Of a stretch of 64,000 nucleotides of DNA, positions 1 through 9,674 are shown in pieces (the stretch's first letter is position 1; every line of letters begins with the position of its first letter). Under the pieces are notes generated by a model. The model did no database searches, was not told the DNA's origin, and worked only from the letters and a program-made list of their open reading frames with translations. The DNA lies in assembly GCF_900100945.1 (NCBI RefSeq), contig NZ_FNCG01000007.1:37576-101575 (forward strand), written 5' to 3'. The position numbers were made by a program, and so were the translations under genes. The DNA comes from Mucilaginibacter gossypii (GTDB taxonomy: Bacteria > Bacteroidota > Bacteroidia > Sphingobacteriales > Sphingobacteriaceae).

Positions 1-26
1 ACCAGTTTTGTATCAAAACCACCACT

Positions 27-1334
27 ATGAAAAGAAAGATCATGTATGCCCTCCTCGTACCGGTACTTGTGCTCGGTTGCCGGAAAGAACAGCAGAAAGC
101 ATCCCCACCATCAGGATCAGCTCCCGGAACAGCGCTTAGCCTTGACCAGGTCAAAGCATATTATAAGAGCGACACCATCAATAACATTGCCTGGGACAAA
201 GCCACTTACATTTCCGGAAATACCAGCCCCTACTGGCTCGTCGGCATAAGCGGGAGGCCCCGCTTCCAGTCCCTCGGCCTTGGCTACCGCCAATTGTTAT
301 TTTACCGGGACACCAATAATAAGATCAATACCCGGATACTGGAAACCATACCCGACGCGATTTACCTCCAGCGAAAACGGCAGGATCCCAACACCGGTTT
401 TACAGGGAGGACATTTGTTTATGACCAGGACTATCATTTTCTATACGGTAAAACGTATCTGAACGGCAAACAGATCGGGCAGATCAAACCCGCCACAGGA
501 AAGCCAAAGCCAATTCAAGCCGACATGCTGGCACCAATTACCGAATGCGCCTGGGTCGATAATAACTATGTCGACGGCGACGGAAACGCCGTTATCTATT
601 CCGAACAGGTCTGTGCCACTTCCTACGTAGACCTTGGAAGTGACGGCGGCGGCAGTGACAACAGCGGGTTTTCCGGCGGTAGCCCCGGCGATGCTTCGCC
701 GGCAGGAGGAGGAGCCGGCCCTGCGCCCGCCCCGGAGGTGTCCAACCTCCCCGGTGAAAACAAAAGCGGCATCAACCCTAAAGACTACATGAAATGCTTT
801 CAGAATATCCCCGAAAACGGCGCAAGCATGACCATAACCATTTATGTGCAGGAGCCCTGGCCGGGAACCACCTTCAATATCGGCCCCAACAGCGTAGGTC
901 ATACGGCCATCAGCCTCACCAAGACTAATGGGAATACCAGCATAACCCAAACCGTTGGTTACTACCCGGACGCGACCGGTTTTAACAAAATGCATGCCCC
1001 TTCCAAACTGGTGGATAACGGCGGCGACCTGGAGTACAACGTCAGCATCTCCTACCAGGTAACCGCTGAAAATTTCAATAAGATCGTTAATTACATCAGC
1101 AACCCGCCAACTGTATACGATATTACCGATTTCAATTGTACCAATTTTGTTAACAGTGCCTGCCTCGCCGGCAGCATCAAGCTGCCTGATCCCTTTACCT
1201 ACTCTCCGCTGTACCCTTCAAGCCCCGTGCTTGCACCAGGGGCGCTGGGCGACAGCATCGAAAAACTAAAAGGCGATCCAAATGTCAATACAACAGGTGG
1301 AAATATCCCTTTAAGTCATGGACCTTGTAATTAA
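27..1334 (+). CDS. Lipoprotein with C-terminal NlpC/P60-like (permuted) Cys-His region
   Basis: A 435-residue secreted lipoprotein. The N-terminus is a lipoprotein signal with lipobox LVLGC (Cys18), so it is probably anchored to a membrane. A middle part of unknown fold is followed by a Gly/Ser/Pro/Ala-rich linker near residues 208-245. The C-terminal region has a GHTAIS motif (His292) and a FNCTNFVN motif (Cys371). His before Cys in this spacing recalls circularly permuted NlpC/P60-type papain-fold enzymes, which is an inference and not a firm assignment. The next gene follows within about 15 bp, and remnants of both genes occur together at 42178-42372, so the two probably form a module. Substrate unknown. 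Confidence 0.6.
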   Translation: MKRKIMYALLVPVLVLGCRKEQQKASPPSGSAPGTALSLDQVKAYYKSDTINNIAWDKATYISGNTSPYWLVGISGRPRFQSLGLGYRQLLFYRDTNNKINTRILETIPDAIYLQRKRQDPNTGFTGRTFVYDQDYHFLYGKTYLNGKQIGQIKPATGKPKPIQADMLAPITECAWVDNNYVDGDGNAVIYSEQVCATSYVDLGSDGGGSDNSGFSGGSPGDASPAGGGAGPAPAPEVSNLPGENKSGINPKDYMKCFQNIPENGASMTITIYVQEPWPGTTFNIGPNSVGHTAISLTKTNGNTSITQTVGYYPDATGFNKMHAPSKLVDNGGDLEYNVSISYQVTAENFNKIVNYISNPPTVYDITDFNCTNFVNSACLAGSIKLPDPFTYSPLYPSSPVLAPGALGDSIEKLKGDPNVNTTGGNIPLSHGPCN

Positions 1335-1347
1335 ACAAAGAGTTGAA

Positions 1348-1668
1348 ATGAAAAAAGCATTAATTACCATCGTAGCAGCCGTGTTGATCAGCAATTTACC
1401 GATCTTCAATTTCTTCCTTCAAGAAAATTATGAATACCAGAATTTCGATTCTTCGTTTACTTATTCAGAAGAATCTGGAAAAGGCAATTCTTTCAAAAGT
1501 TGTTTAATTAATTATGGTGCGTTTCTATGTAAACACCCCGAAAAAGACCAGGGCGACAACCGGCTTTACCGCAGCTTTACCATCAAGCCCTGGCGTTTCT
1601 GGGAATGGGCCCAAATGCTGTTCAGCGAACGCTACCGCCTGCCTTATAAAGAAAAAACTAACAAATAG
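1348..1668 (+). CDS. Small membrane-anchored protein, partner of the preceding lipoprotein
   Basis: A 106-residue protein when started at the ATG at 1348 (MKKALITIVAAVLISN). An earlier in-frame ATG at 1318 overlaps the upstream gene and would put a charged stretch before the hydrophobic segment. Residues 4-20 form one N-terminal hydrophobic segment, either signal or anchor. The rest is polar and ends in a TIKPWRFWEW motif and LPYK close to the C-terminus. The same two motifs survive in the decayed copy at 42178-42372, so they are the conserved part. I do not recognise a family. Pairing with a possible peptidase-like lipoprotein could mean an accessory or protective role, but nothing in the sequence proves it. 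Confidence 0.5.
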   Translation: MKKALITIVAAVLISNLPIFNFFLQENYEYQNFDSSFTYSEESGKGNSFKSCLINYGAFLCKHPEKDQGDNRLYRSFTIKPWRFWEWAQMLFSERYRLPYKEKTNK

Positions 1669-2084
1669 TATAAAAAGTAGCTGTTTCACCAAGTGTTATG
1701 CAAATGGTAATAGGACATATCCTGCCTCTCCGTCAGGTACTATTTAATGAGGATAGCGAAGACGACGCAATTCTTGAGGCCAGTATTGCATATCTCCATA
1801 CGCCGGGCGGCTGACCGGAATGCCGGTGCTGGTTGGTGATTTCGCTTAATCCGCTTCACCGGCCACGTTCAGGCCGGGCATTGTTTATACCGCGCGCGGC
1901 GGCAGCTGGCGGAGGCCTTACTGAAAGAAGCGCTGCCCATCAGGTCACCTTCACACACTAAATACCAACCCCACATTGAAAAGTACAGGCCATGGGAAAG
2001 CAAAGTCAAACTTCAAGCTAAGTTCCCGCGAGATATCGAAAACGCAGCGGGGAAGCGAAATTGTTCTGACTTATTTACTACGTA
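1669..2084. other. Intergenic stretch with degenerate coding traces
   Basis: No convincing gene. A short open stretch near 1747-1820 reads EDSEDDAILEASIAYL and then stops. GC-rich sequence at 1850-1950 is broken by stops in all frames. This looks like decayed coding sequence rather than a regulatory region. Confidence 0.3.
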
Positions 2085-2537
2085 TTATTCTTCCCGGTCA
2101 AGAAGCCGCCTGTGATAATTGACCTGCCCCAGGTGATAGCTGAGGTGCGTAGCGAGGTGAACAAGAAAATACCCGGTAGTTTGTTTACCACCGTTTATTT
2201 CCAGTGGGTATTCGCTCTGCATTTGAGCGTCAGTGACACGCGGTAGTGTTGCCTCGATAACGGCAATCGTTTGCTCAATCTTACGAACAAGTTCGTTTCT
2301 GGGTATATATTTCAATGAAAACTCTTCCGGTCGGTTACGGACGTAGCCGGAGTCGCCGAGAATTGCGCCGATATAAGTATTGAGGTTGCCAACCAGATGC
2401 AGGCACAGGTTGCCCGCTGAATTCAGAATGCTGCCGTCTATATGCCAGATGTTGGCTTCATCCCGGTAAAGTTCCAATTCTTCTTTCAGTTTATTCAGGT
2501 CGCGGCATAAGAGCGATTGCAAAATATCGGTAAGCAT
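2085..2537 (-). CDS. DinB/DUF1572-like four-helix protein
   Basis: A 150-residue protein that matches the DinB/YfiT-like (DUF1572) pattern. It is all helical in appearance, with a histidine after the first helices (LCLHLVGNL, about residue 47) and a terminal HLATHLSYHLGQVNYHRR stretch. In this family three histidines bind a metal, often nickel or zinc, and several members are thiol transferases or DNA-damage-inducible proteins. Length is typical. It stands alone on the minus strand with no operon partner. The exact reaction cannot be told from sequence. Confidence 0.7.
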   Translation of the reverse strand: MLTDILQSLLCRDLNKLKEELELYRDEANIWHIDGSILNSAGNLCLHLVGNLNTYIGAILGDSGYVRNRPEEFSLKYIPRNELVRKIEQTIAVIEATLPRVTDAQMQSEYPLEINGGKQTTGYFLVHLATHLSYHLGQVNYHRRLLDREE

Positions 2538-2727
2538 ATTTATTTTTTTACAAGGTAGCGATAGCAGCCGGTGTCAACAAGCGGGATTGCAGCTTATCGG
2601 GTTCTCTGGCGTATGAATGTGGTGATCGGGGGATGCGATGCATGATCTGTCATTCTATCGCTCCATATAGTGATTATCTCAAGAGGCAGAGTCGGTTATC
2701 CATAATTATTCAATCCCAAAAAAAAGT

Positions 2728-4629
2728 AAACCTACTTACCTCTCGGGTTCCGATCTGCAGAATTATTTAAGATCGTTACCTTCATCAACGTTAGATAAAG
2801 TGGAGATCATGACCAACCCGCCGGCAAAATATGACGCCGCCGGCAATGCAGGCGTCATCAACATTAAAACAAAAAAGCGCAAAATAAAGGGTTTTAATAT
2901 GGGGCTTAACCTCGCGGCGCGGCAGGCAAAAAACATCACGTCAAACAACAGCGCCGACTTTAATTATCGCAATAATAACCTGAATATTTTTGGCACTCTT
3001 GGCTACATCAAACGAAACAGCTACAACGATGTCGACATTTATCGCCGGTACTTTTTGGCCGACGGTACCACCAGCGGCGTTTTTAACCAAAATTCGTACA
3101 TCAGCAGGCTTGGGTATGGGTTTAGTTCAACCCTGGGCGCTGATTTTTTCGCATCGGAAAAAACTACGCTTGGGATAGTATTTACTGGCCTACTGCGCTA
3201 CCCAGAAACGCAGAATTCCGGCCGCGGTACTTTAAAAAACGCGGTGGGCAGCATCGACTCCTCCCTGTTATCAAACAATGCGGAGAAAGGCATTTTTAAA
3301 AATGGTGGAATAAATGTTAATTACCGGCATCAATTAAAAAAGACGGGGTCGGAGATCTCGGCCAATTTAGATTACCTGGGCTACAGCACAAACACCAACC
3401 AGGATTTTAACAACTATAATTACTCTCCCACCGGCAAATTGACATCTTACGATCATTCTGTTGGCGCTTTGCCATCGCAAATAAAAATATACGCCGCCAA
3501 AACGGACTATAGCCAGCCCTTAAAAAAAGACTGGAAACTGGAAGCCGGCTTAAAAGCAAGCTACACCCAAACCGGTAATGTAGCCAACTATTTCAATGTG
3601 ATAAATAATATGACGATACCCGACTATAACCGGACCAACAATTTTGATTACAGGGAAAACATCAACGCGGGATACATCAATATCAATAAAGACTTTAAGC
3701 GCTTGAGCATACAGGCCGGTATCCGTGTTGAAAATACGATTTCTTCCGGCTCCCAATTAGGCAACGCGATGAAGGCCGACTCCTCATTTAAGCGGAATTA
3801 TATTAATGTTTTCCCCACCATTTTTATGCTGTATAAGCTGGATAGTTTAGGTGATAACCAAATAAAGCTAAACTACGGGCGACGAATTGACCGCCCCTAC
3901 TACCAGGACCTGAACCCGTTTATTATCCAGATTGATAAGTTTACCTACTACGTGGGCAACCCCTACCTGAAACCATCACTATCTGATAAAGTAGAATTAG
4001 GCTATTTATTTAAAAACCTGGTTGGCGCTACGTTTAGCTATAGCGATACCAAAGATGATGGTAACGAAACGATACAGATAATTGATGGCATTTATTACAG
4101 CAAACCTGCAAACATCGGCAGGATAAAAACAATTGCCATTGCGCTGAACAGCGGTTTTGAACCCGCGAAATGGTTTAACTTTCAGCTAAACGCGCAACTG
4201 GCGCATGTACATTCGATAAGTGAATTTTATACGGGTTTGTTAAATGCCAAAGGTACATCAGTTTACCTGCAGGGCCTGTTACAATTTAAGCTGGGGCACG
4301 ACTGGAACATGCAGTGGGATGGAAATTTTCAGAGCAGGCAAACCAGCAACCAGTTTGTTATTGGCAGTAAAGGCAGGCTCAATGCCGGGATTTCCAAAAA
4401 GATTTCATCGCAGGCCACGGTGAAGCTAAGTGTGAGTGATATACTCCGCACCAATATAAACCGGGGCGCCATCAATAACCTGCAATTAACCGAGGCCAGT
4501 TTCCGTACCCTAAGTGATTCGCGCGCAGTGCTGCTATCCCTAAGCATCCGTTTTGTTAAAAAAATTAGTAACCAACGCAAACCTAGCGATACCGGTGCTG
4601 ATGAAGAACAGGGACGGATTAAGAATTAA
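2728..4629 (+). pseudogene. TonB-dependent receptor/outer membrane beta-barrel protein, 5'-truncated
   Basis: The open frame from about 2728 reads KPTYLSGSDLQNYLRSLPSS and then VEIMTNPPAKYDAAGNAGVI. This is the end of the plug domain of the outer-membrane beta-barrel (PF14905-like) TonB receptors. The barrel follows to the end, including the conserved RIDRPYYQDLNPF and GNPYLKPSLSDKVELGY motifs. Signal peptide, carboxypeptidase-regulatory-like domain and most of the plug are absent, and an in-frame TAG sits at 2668-2670. The first ATG (2800) lies inside the plug. Normal members run to about 750-930 residues, against about 630 here. Without a signal peptide it cannot reach the outer membrane, so I call it a pseudogene. 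Confidence 0.8.
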
Positions 4630-5371
4630 GACGTTAAAACATTTTGTTGTAACCGTATCGCTTAATAGGTCATTCGTTACTCAAAATTTGATGTACTTAT
4701 GGATGATTTAATCGAGCCGTCAACAAAGGATATATTTTAGCACCCAGAAATTCAATCGGCATTAATTATCAAAAAGTTATAAATGGTAAAATAATAATTG
4801 AGTAACACAATCAAGTTCGATATCAGTGATGATTTAAAATAAAGTTTAATAATCTAATTCTTTGGCGGGGCGCTGGGTGTCGATAGGTATTATTAAAATT
4901 CTACTGGTCGAAATCTGCGAAAAAACGCAAATCAGCAAGAAAATAGTTGGAGATTTGTACAGTAGGGATCACTTTTTTAGGCAGGTTGTCAATCTTATTG
5001 GCAACTTTTTTTATGGGTTCGAACTCAATAAATTTAGTTCACTTGCTAACAAAATTTAAGAATTTTGAAAAGCTTCCCCTTGTCTATCAAATTAAAGTAA
5101 AAGCTTCAAGGCGAAAGATCATAGTTTTTTATTTAAATTATAAAGATGCTTTTGGCAATGATCTCTATCTTTTTCAAAACCTGTCAAAATTAAAAACCGA
5201 ACGATTTGCTTTGATTATCACTAAGAGCGATAAACCTGTTTTATAATTAAAAAAATAACTTATAAATAAAATTTAAAAACAAACAACCAACAACGCAAGT
5301 TTACAAAACACAATCTGATCTGCTTGATCACTTTGTTTACCAATTAAAAAAGTCAAAACGTATTGGACAAA
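4630..5371. other. AT-rich intergenic region with a dispersed repeat and a doubtful small ORF
   Basis: About 740 bp without a supported gene. It contains the repeat at 4913-4996, shared with 25490-25575. An open frame at 4947-5246 (99 codons) starts inside that repeat and has no recognised similarity. Its second half (SRRKIIVFYLNYKDAFGNDL) could be a decayed domain. The last 100 bp before 5372 are AT-rich and probably carry the promoter of the next gene. Confidence 0.35.
4913..4996 (+). repeat. Dispersed imperfect repeat, copy 1
   Basis: This ~84-bp segment closely resembles 25490-25575 on the same strand. Shared blocks include ACGCAAATCA, AAATAGTT, ATTTGTA and GTCACTTTTTTAGGCA. Read in one frame, both copies have a TAG at the same place followed by (L/F)EIC-VG-TFLG-LS. 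Part of it may therefore derive from the start of a coding sequence, perhaps of a mobile element. No terminal repeats or transposase were identified. Confidence 0.5.
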
Positions 5372-7582
5372 ATGATAAAGGCAATTTCACCCTGGCTGCT
5401 TAATGCCAACGCGGCGCTTATGCATTATGACCTTCCGGTTATTCTGAAGAAAGAACAAAACGGTTATCATTTCAGCATCATCAATCAGGGCGATGCTCTT
5501 TGGCTGATAGTGGCGTGGCCTTTAGGTAACACAATAGCTTTCCGGCTGGCTTATTCCCCCGGAGATCAGTTGAATATCAAAAAAGCGAACATTTCCGGCC
5601 GGAACATAAAAGTTGAGATTGGATCACTAATTGGCGCACAACATGTAGAGCTAAAGTTGCCCGAACAAGAAGGTTCACCCCTACACTGGACGACAACACT
5701 GGTTCCAGCCGCCCCATTGCTCCTGCCCTATTGGCCGCGTGATATCGCGCCCCTGGGTGCAAAGCGCAGTGATGTTTTGGCCTTGGGCGATATTAGGGTT
5801 AACCAGGTGGGTACGCGTTGCGGACAACTTTACTTTCATGTTACCCGCCCGGAAGCCGGTGCTGTATTTTATTTCCAAAACCTAACCTCACTTTCAGATT
5901 ACAACCAGGATACTGAAACATCGGCAGGAAATACGGTGGGCGGCGAATGGCCCGAGATTGGTTTTGCACTGCCACCCACGACCAAACAAAAGCCACTGCA
6001 ACAAGGTAAATCTTACGTGATCAGTGATGCTTATGTGATGCTTTCGGCAGAGATACCACCGGATGAGCCGGCTATGATCAGGCAATACCTCGATATGCTG
6101 GCCGGAATTTATCTTGCCCTGCCAAAACCAGACACACACTACCAGAACTGGCCCGAAATTTTACAAAAAGGCCTGTATGACCTGCAGGATAGTCCAGGTT
6201 GCTGGTCACAGTTGGGTGGCAACCATTATTTTAACGCTTATGTAAGTGATTATGATACCCCGCCGGAGATCATGGTACAGTTAGCGGTATTGCTCCCGCT
6301 GCTTGATTATGTGGAATGGCACAATGTGGAGTTGGACGTTATGAAAAAGATAAAAGAGGGCCTGCCGGCATTTTATAATGAAAAATATGGCACTATCATG
6401 CGCTGGCACCCTAAAGCGGCCGACAGGCTGCAGGGCGAAGAAGAACATAAAAAGCCGCTGGTGATGGACTCCTGGTACCTGCAGCATCCCCTGCTTAACC
6501 TTTCACGGATGGCACTGAAGGGTGATACAGAAGCCAAAAAGCTTTTTTTGGATTCGCTGGAATTTGCTATTAAAGTAGCCCGCCATTTTGATTACCAGTG
6601 GCCTGTATTTTATAAAATGGACACGCTTGAAATTGTTAAGGCCGAAACACAACCCGGTGCCGGAGGCGAAAAAGACGTACCCGGTTTATATGCGCACGTT
6701 TTGCTCCAGGCTTGGGAGTTAACAGGCGAAAAACGTTACCTGGCCGAAGCGGAAAAAGCCGCTTTAAAACTAAAAGGACTTGGCTTCAAAATGTTTTATC
6801 AGGCAAATAACACCGCATTTTCCGCGGGGGCGTTACTACGGCTATTTAAGATTACAAAAAAACAAATATATCTGGAACTGAGTTATCTTGCATTGGCCAA
6901 CGTATTTGTAAATACTCAGTTGTGGGATTGCAATTACGGTTACGGCAAAAACTTCCCTACATTTTTCGCTTTGTTTCCTTTAAGCGATGCTCCTTATACG
7001 GCGGTTTACGAAGAACAAGAGGTATTTTGCGCATTTCATGATTACCTACATCATGCTGAAGGTTTAGATATTGCACCCTCGGTTAGGCTGTTATTGGCAG
7101 AGTACATCCGTTTTTTGGTAGAACGGGCGGTTTATTATTACCCTACCATGCTGCCGAAAGAAATGTTATCCGATGAGGTTAAAACAGGAGAAGTTGATCA
7201 TAATTTATGGATCGCGTTGGAAGACTTGCACGACGGCTGGGAAAAGTCTGGTGCGGTTGGGCAGGAAGTATATGGAGCAGGTAATGCGTTTGGGATCCTG
7301 CCAAGGCATTACATGCAGGTTGAAGAAGCGGGATTTATGATTTACACAGACTACCCTACTTATGGTTTCTCGCCTACAAAACACCGCCCAGCAACTTTTC
7401 GCCTCGCAGGCGATAGCAGGATGATTTGCCGGCTGATGATCGTAAAAAGCGGCCATGCCAAACTACCGGAAATAACGGTAACAACCGGAGGCAAAACGCA
7501 GCTTAAGGGCAAACATGCAGAGGGCGGCGACCTCGAGTTTGAATTACCAGGGAATGCGGAGGTACGTATTGACTGGCGTTAA
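5372..7582 (+). CDS. Large uncharacterised protein, probably carbohydrate-related with helical barrel
   Basis: A 736-residue protein from the ATG at 5372 (an in-frame TTG lies at 5363). No signal peptide is visible, so it is probably cytoplasmic. The first ~200 residues look like beta-sandwich. Residues ~260-610 are helix-rich with aromatic and acidic patches (GCWSQLGGNHYFNAYVSDYD, IMRWHPKA, VMDSWYLQHPLLN, GGEKDVPGLYAHVLLQAWEL), the pattern of an alpha/alpha toroid seen in several glycoside hydrolases and epimerases. The C-terminus is again beta-rich. It lies 950 bp from a GH130 gene. I could not assign a CAZy family; the sugar-related role is an inference. Confidence 0.5.
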   Translation: MIKAISPWLLNANAALMHYDLPVILKKEQNGYHFSIINQGDALWLIVAWPLGNTIAFRLAYSPGDQLNIKKANISGRNIKVEIGSLIGAQHVELKLPEQEGSPLHWTTTLVPAAPLLLPYWPRDIAPLGAKRSDVLALGDIRVNQVGTRCGQLYFHVTRPEAGAVFYFQNLTSLSDYNQDTETSAGNTVGGEWPEIGFALPPTTKQKPLQQGKSYVISDAYVMLSAEIPPDEPAMIRQYLDMLAGIYLALPKPDTHYQNWPEILQKGLYDLQDSPGCWSQLGGNHYFNAYVSDYDTPPEIMVQLAVLLPLLDYVEWHNVELDVMKKIKEGLPAFYNEKYGTIMRWHPKAADRLQGEEEHKKPLVMDSWYLQHPLLNLSRMALKGDTEAKKLFLDSLEFAIKVARHFDYQWPVFYKMDTLEIVKAETQPGAGGEKDVPGLYAHVLLQAWELTGEKRYLAEAEKAALKLKGLGFKMFYQANNTAFSAGALLRLFKITKKQIYLELSYLALANVFVNTQLWDCNYGYGKNFPTFFALFPLSDAPYTAVYEEQEVFCAFHDYLHHAEGLDIAPSVRLLLAEYIRFLVERAVYYYPTMLPKEMLSDEVKTGEVDHNLWIALEDLHDGWEKSGAVGQEVYGAGNAFGILPRHYMQVEEAGFMIYTDYPTYGFSPTKHRPATFRLAGDSRMICRLMIVKSGHAKLPEITVTTGGKTQLKGKHAEGGDLEFELPGNAEVRIDWR

Positions 7583-7716
7583 TCCCGGATCATAAACTTG
7601 GGAATCAAGATTATTAGATTAAATACTTACAAAAAATTGTAGCTATACCCCAGTACTTAATGATGTAATATTAGACAACGCGGGTTGACAGTTAGGTCGG
7701 GATTAAATTATTGAAA

Positions 7717-8211
7717 ATGGACATTCTAATTAAATTATTCGGTGAGGGTAAGGACCTCAACGCTTTGCAGATGAGTGACCGGGGGATAGTCATGTTCCTG
7801 ATCGCGCTCGTGCTGATTCGTATTTCGGGCAGGCGTTCATTCGGATTGCGGATGCCTTTGGATAATATTATTTCAATATCGCTTGGTGCAGTGATGAGCC
7901 GGGCCATAGTAGGCGCCTCTGCATTTATACCAGTGGTGGTTTGCTGTTTCGTGATCGTTTTTTTGCACCGGGCAATCGGGTGGTTGGCGGCGCGTAATAA
8001 ATCTTTTAGCAGGTTTATCGAGGGCGATAAACTGCTCCTTTTTGAACACGGAAAGTTCCATCACGACGCTATGAAACGGGGCTTGGTATGCCATGAAGAT
8101 GTGATGCAAGGCGTGCGACGATCTGCACTTACCGAAGAACTAAATAATATAGATAAGATCTACATGGAGCGGAACGGTGAGATCAGTTCCGTTAAAAAGC
8201 AGGAAAATTAA
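7717..8211 (+). CDS. DUF421 (YetF-like) membrane protein
   Basis: A 164-residue protein using the ATG at 7717; a TTG two codons earlier is less likely. Three hydrophobic segments near the N-terminus surround the RISGRRSFGLRMPLDNIISISLG stretch, a signature of the DUF421/YetF family. The cytoplasmic C-terminal part (LLFEHGKFHHDAMKRGLVCHEDVMQGVRRSA) is the conserved family tail. The family is widespread, often linked to spores or envelope stress in Firmicutes; its function in Bacteroidota is unknown. No clear operon partner. Confidence 0.8.
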   Translation: MDILIKLFGEGKDLNALQMSDRGIVMFLIALVLIRISGRRSFGLRMPLDNIISISLGAVMSRAIVGASAFIPVVVCCFVIVFLHRAIGWLAARNKSFSRFIEGDKLLLFEHGKFHHDAMKRGLVCHEDVMQGVRRSALTEELNNIDKIYMERNGEISSVKKQEN

Positions 8212-8356
8212 TCTACCATCAAACTAATCAAACGTCATGTCTGAAACACAAACAAAAAAGATAATCAAATGAGGCCGCTGCCTCAAAAACCGAATTGTTA
8301 ACCATTAACACAGGCCAACCTTACGGATGGCTTATTTTATTATAATATGATTCCAA

Positions 8357-9403
8357 TTAGCGAAGCAGACTTAGAATTTCGGTAATTGAAAAGTGCGCTC
8401 CACATACAAATTCATCTGCTGCGCCATAATATACAGTGAGCTTGTCTCCTTCAACCACGTGCCCGTTGGTAAAAACAACATATCCAAAAAAGCCGCTAAG
8501 TTCATAAGGTTCAATTGGCACCATAATAGGGTCAACGGTGCGGGCTAACACTTTTGATGGATCGTTAATATCCATCAAAAACGCACCAAGGCAATATTGA
8601 TGTTCCTGGTTTGCGCCATGATATATCTCCAGCCATCCCGCGGTAGTCCGGATCGGTAAAGCACCCGCTCCAACACGCGCGTTGTCCCATAAACCAGTAC
8701 GGGTTTTGATAATACACTGGTGATTTCCCCAATGCTTGCCGTCCGGCGACTCGGCCAGCCAGATGTAATTCCCGCCAATCTCCTTGCTGCTTGGCCTGTG
8801 CAGGCAATAGTATTTACCATTAATCTTTTCTTCAAATATGGCGCAGTCTTTATTGTGAGGCGGAAGGATCATGCCAGCGTGTTCAAACTCCTGCCAGTCC
8901 GTTGTTTTTTGTAAACCCACCCCCACCCCATTATCTGATACTGCGGTATACGTTAAATGATAAGTATCGTCAAGTTTTGCAACCCTGCAATCTTCTATTC
9001 CAAACCGTTCAAGATAGCCATGACCAAAAATGCCGGGAAAATCTGCTTGCTCATGAAAGTGCACTCCATCTTCGCTCGCCAGTAAACGCAGATGTGAGAT
9101 TGTAGTAAGGTAATCCAAACCTTTGTAGCTGATTACCCGCGCATCGGTGGCAATAAGGTCCGGGTCGTTCAGCGGAACTTCAACGATTTCAACATTCCCT
9201 GTCGCGTTCAAAGCCGGAAAGAAAACAGAACCTTCTTTTTGCGCCGCGCCCTCCGCAACGCGTACAAGCAACCATATCTTATCATTAAAAACAAAAACGC
9301 CAGGATTAAGCAAGCTTATGATCTGTAACCCTTCGCTGCTTGGTTTTAAATCTTTTGGTAAAAGCAACGGGTTTTCCGGAAAACGTTGCGCGATATCTTT
9401 CAT
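8357..9403 (-). CDS. GH130-family glycoside phosphorylase/hydrolase-like protein
   Basis: A 348-residue five-bladed-propeller type protein of the GH130 pattern. I chose the ATG at 9403 (MKDIAQRFPENPLLLPKDL) because it opens the family's typical start; upstream in-frame codons are Cys-rich and unlike the family. Conserved elements are LNPGVFVFNDKIWLLVRVAEG, the GIEDCRV block holding the presumed catalytic Asp, HRPS, and the ARTVDPIMVPIEPYE-GFFGYVVFTNG end. GH130 enzymes act on beta-mannosides, mostly beta-1,4- or beta-1,2-linked mannobiose, by phosphorolysis or hydrolysis. No signal peptide, so cytoplasmic action is likely. Linkage specificity cannot be told. Confidence 0.8.
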   Translation of the reverse strand: MKDIAQRFPENPLLLPKDLKPSSEGLQIISLLNPGVFVFNDKIWLLVRVAEGAAQKEGSVFFPALNATGNVEIVEVPLNDPDLIATDARVISYKGLDYLTTISHLRLLASEDGVHFHEQADFPGIFGHGYLERFGIEDCRVAKLDDTYHLTYTAVSDNGVGVGLQKTTDWQEFEHAGMILPPHNKDCAIFEEKINGKYYCLHRPSSKEIGGNYIWLAESPDGKHWGNHQCIIKTRTGLWDNARVGAGALPIRTTAGWLEIYHGANQEHQYCLGAFLMDINDPSKVLARTVDPIMVPIEPYELSGFFGYVVFTNGHVVEGDKLTVYYGAADEFVCGAHFSITEILSLLR

Positions 9404-9674
9404 ACATCTGCAACAACGCGAACACCTCCCCTGTTTTAAAAACAGCAAACCTCCTGCTGATAAGATCAATTTAGTAACTGGTCAATGAGTTGAAAAATGA
9501 AACTCACATGAGCCTTGGCGAATATCATGAACGCCATGAAAAAGCATTCCATTTCGGTTTCATATCAATGCTTGAAAATAACCCATAGCTAAATATATTA
9601 TTACGAAATTTTATTAATCTTAAAAAAACATGCTTAAGCTTTGGTTGTATTGTAAGTAACACATTTATGAAGTT

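Noticed and set aside
441..995. Minus-strand 184-residue frame inside the first lipoprotein gene
   Set aside because: It is a shadow of the GC-rich linker region on the opposite strand, with no start context or family pattern.
4947..5246. 99-residue plus-strand frame as a real gene
   Set aside because: It starts inside the dispersed repeat, has no recognised similarity and no clear start context; kept only as a note in the intergenic entry.
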